From Citrobacter enshiensis (lineage in GTDB: Bacteria; Pseudomonadota; Gammaproteobacteria; Enterobacterales; Enterobacteriaceae), in the NCBI RefSeq assembly GCF_029338175.1, contig NZ_CP119862.1, forward strand, positions 806,001 to 870,000: a stretch of DNA of 64,000 nt, given 5' to 3'. Shown here piece by piece: positions 62,675 to 64,000 of this stretch. A program made the translations under genes and the position numbers. Numbering within the stretch: position 1 is the first letter of the stretch; every line of letters starts with the position of its first letter. The notes below the pieces were generated by a model. That model was not told the origin of the DNA. It saw only the letters and a program-made list of their open reading frames with translations, and did not search any database.

Positions 62675-64000
62675 TCTGCTGTCAGACTTTCTGCCAGGCT
62701 AAGCAGCCTGGCAGGATCAAATAACATGGCCAGATAATGGGGTTGTTGTTGTTCTTCTTTATCGAGCCATTCGGAAATTCGATGCGCTAACAAGCGTAGC
62801 TGATTAATCTCTTTGGTTAACTCAAATAAAGAGATACCACTTTGATTTCCGTAGCGGTCTAACATCATTTTCATGGCGACGCATCGAGCGACGCCGTTAA
62901 ACATCTCGGTGTAGTAGGGGACGCGTTCCCAGACGCGTTTGAACAGGTCTCTTTTCTCTTCCGACATCGCAATCGAATGTATTATTTGGTGTAGCCGATT
63001 ACGGGAATCCTGGGCCAAAAAGATCGCCCGTTGCTTCTCTAATAATAATTGCTGGTACTGTTCGCGCCCGGTGTCCGGATCGTCCATCGGGAATAATGCC
63101 GACATGGTATAATCGTCAGAATGGCGTAAATGTAACTGAAGCTGTTTTACGGCTTGGGCATAGCTTTCAGGTACCTGGCTGTAGTGGTGTAAAACATGTC
63201 CTAATATATAGGGCGTTTTTCTCATCCATTCGTAGCTGCAGGTATACAATTGATGAAAGGTGTTTAATTCAGCCGTTCCTACTTTATGCTCAAGCATATC
63301 CGTGAGCCAGCAGTGAAATGCCTGTTTTTCAGACATAAATATTTCACGGCCAAACATGGCTAAACCATGTAAATTCACCGAATTTACCGAGTTGATCAGG
63401 GAGCTGTTAGAGATCCACTCCCAACTGAGCCTGCCCGTAATTGCTTCAAGGTGCTCGCCAGCCATGCTTTCGACCCAACTCAGACGGCCCTGAATTTCTT
63501 CTAATAAGTAACAGGGCAGCAGTGTCCAGCCGTACTCCAGCCCCCACATATCAAACTCAATCCACTTGACCCGCCCTTCGAGTTGAGTCAGTAAAGGATT
63601 ATTCACAAAGCCGGGGCGATAACCATGAGCCACGGCCTTAATTGATACCCGCACATCCGGTGGTAATACCTGTAACGCATTCACTAATTGCCATGATGCC
63701 GCCTCATCCTCCATATAGTCACGCAGGACCATTTTCTTTCCGAGGCTTCGCAGGGTTTGATAAAGGTAAGGGATTGTCGTGACCCAACTGGCTTTGTATG
63801 GCTGATGTCGGGGAAGATTCACAATTATGCCATCAATACCGGATAATTGTTGTAAGGCCTCGAAGAGATCCTGCTGATAAAAATTTTTCCAGAAAATTTC
63901 GTCCGCGCTACTATTTTCAATTAACGCATATTCGGGATACTTTTCTTGTATTTTTCCATCCCGGGGCAGGGCTTCCCCTTGTAACCAAACACCAATGCCT
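62671..64000 (-). CDS. Partial TIM-barrel protein, possibly alpha-glucuronidase-like
   Basis: The reading frame is open from the window end (64000) down to the stop at 62671, so the N-terminus lies outside. At least 442 residues are visible. The frame holds barrel-like strands: GIGVWLQGEALP, SGIDGIIVNLP, KMVLRDYM, VSIKAVAHGYRPG and WIEFDMWGLEYGW, then a helical C-terminal region. The pattern recalls GH67/GH115-type uronate hydrolases, from memory only. Its stop shares TTAA with the convergent glucuronidase stop. The family is not recognised with certainty. Confidence 0.65.
   Translation of the reverse strand, partial: GIGVWLQGEALPRDGKIQEKYPEYALIENSSADEIFWKNFYQQDLFEALQQLSGIDGIIVNLPRHQPYKASWVTTIPYLYQTLRSLGKKMVLRDYMEDEAASWQLVNALQVLPPDVRVSIKAVAHGYRPGFVNNPLLTQLEGRVKWIEFDMWGLEYGWTLLPCYLLEEIQGRLSWVESMAGEHLEAITGRLSWEWISNSSLINSVNSVNLHGLAMFGREIFMSEKQAFHCWLTDMLEHKVGTAELNTFHQLYTCSYEWMRKTPYILGHVLHHYSQVPESYAQAVKQLQLHLRHSDDYTMSALFPMDDPDTGREQYQQLLLEKQRAIFLAQDSRNRLHQIIHSIAMSEEKRDLFKRVWERVPYYTEMFNGVARCVAMKMMLDRYGNQSGISLFELTKEINQLRLLAHRISEWLDKEEQQQPHYLAMLFDPARLLSLAESLTAD

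Noticed and set aside
43067..64000. Integrase gene and direct repeat of the glyU 3' end marking an island boundary
   Set aside because: No tyrosine or serine integrase other than xerD was seen, and no second copy of the tRNA 3' end was noticed by eye. The far boundary probably lies outside the window.

Overview
The window is a chromosomal segment of an enterobacterium close to Escherichia, most likely Citrobacter. Gene order and protein sequence follow the E. coli trhA-ygfZ-xerD-recJ-prfB-lysS-idi region and then the whole purine/urate cluster up to ygeR and tRNA-Gly (glyU), with moderate divergence. The species call is an inference from recalled homologues; no search was run.

Bases 1-8945 are conserved housekeeping: the trhA tail, ygfZ, sdhE-cptA, fldB, the xerD-dsbC-recJ operon, and prfB (with its programmed +1 frameshift)-lysS. 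Bases 8944-9492 hold idi.

Bases 9633-41836 hold the anaerobic purine/urate cluster. It contains uptake genes (uacT, xanQ, ghxQ), deaminases (guaD, ssnA), molybdenum hydroxylases (xdhD-ygfM, xdhABC), Fe-S/flavin oxidoreductases (uacF, ygfK) and cofactor genes (mocA, yqeB, yqeC). A catabolic operon ygeW-ygeX-ygeY-hyuA-yqeA ends in diaminopropionate lyase and carbamate kinase. The sigma-54 activator uacR (ygeV) lies in the middle. I read good -24/-12 promoters in front of ygfK, ygeW and xdhA, so the three catabolic operons look like one UacR/sigma-54 regulon. A 44-residue membrane protein whose start overlaps the uacT stop, and a truncated ygfS overlapping the end of uacF, are extra small genes here.

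After ygeR and glyU (42993-43066) the sequence is accessory. It holds a 26-codon remnant of a type VI secretion hcp gene, about 1 kb of AT-rich non-coding DNA, and a 1551-residue inverse autotransporter (intimin/invasin family) with about ten Ig-like repeats. Next come a broken MFS transporter, a SnoaL-like protein, a small membrane protein, a DUF2920-type alpha/beta hydrolase, a sugar-isomerase-like TIM barrel, and a complete arsRDABC operon closely resembling that of plasmid R773.

The last 6 kb is an apparent glucuronide-utilisation locus: an ExuT-like transporter with an alpha/alpha-toroid protein, diverging from a family 2 beta-glucuronidase, and facing an unidentified TIM-barrel enzyme that runs off the window. 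This locus and the small uacT-coupled protein are the best candidates for undescribed biology.
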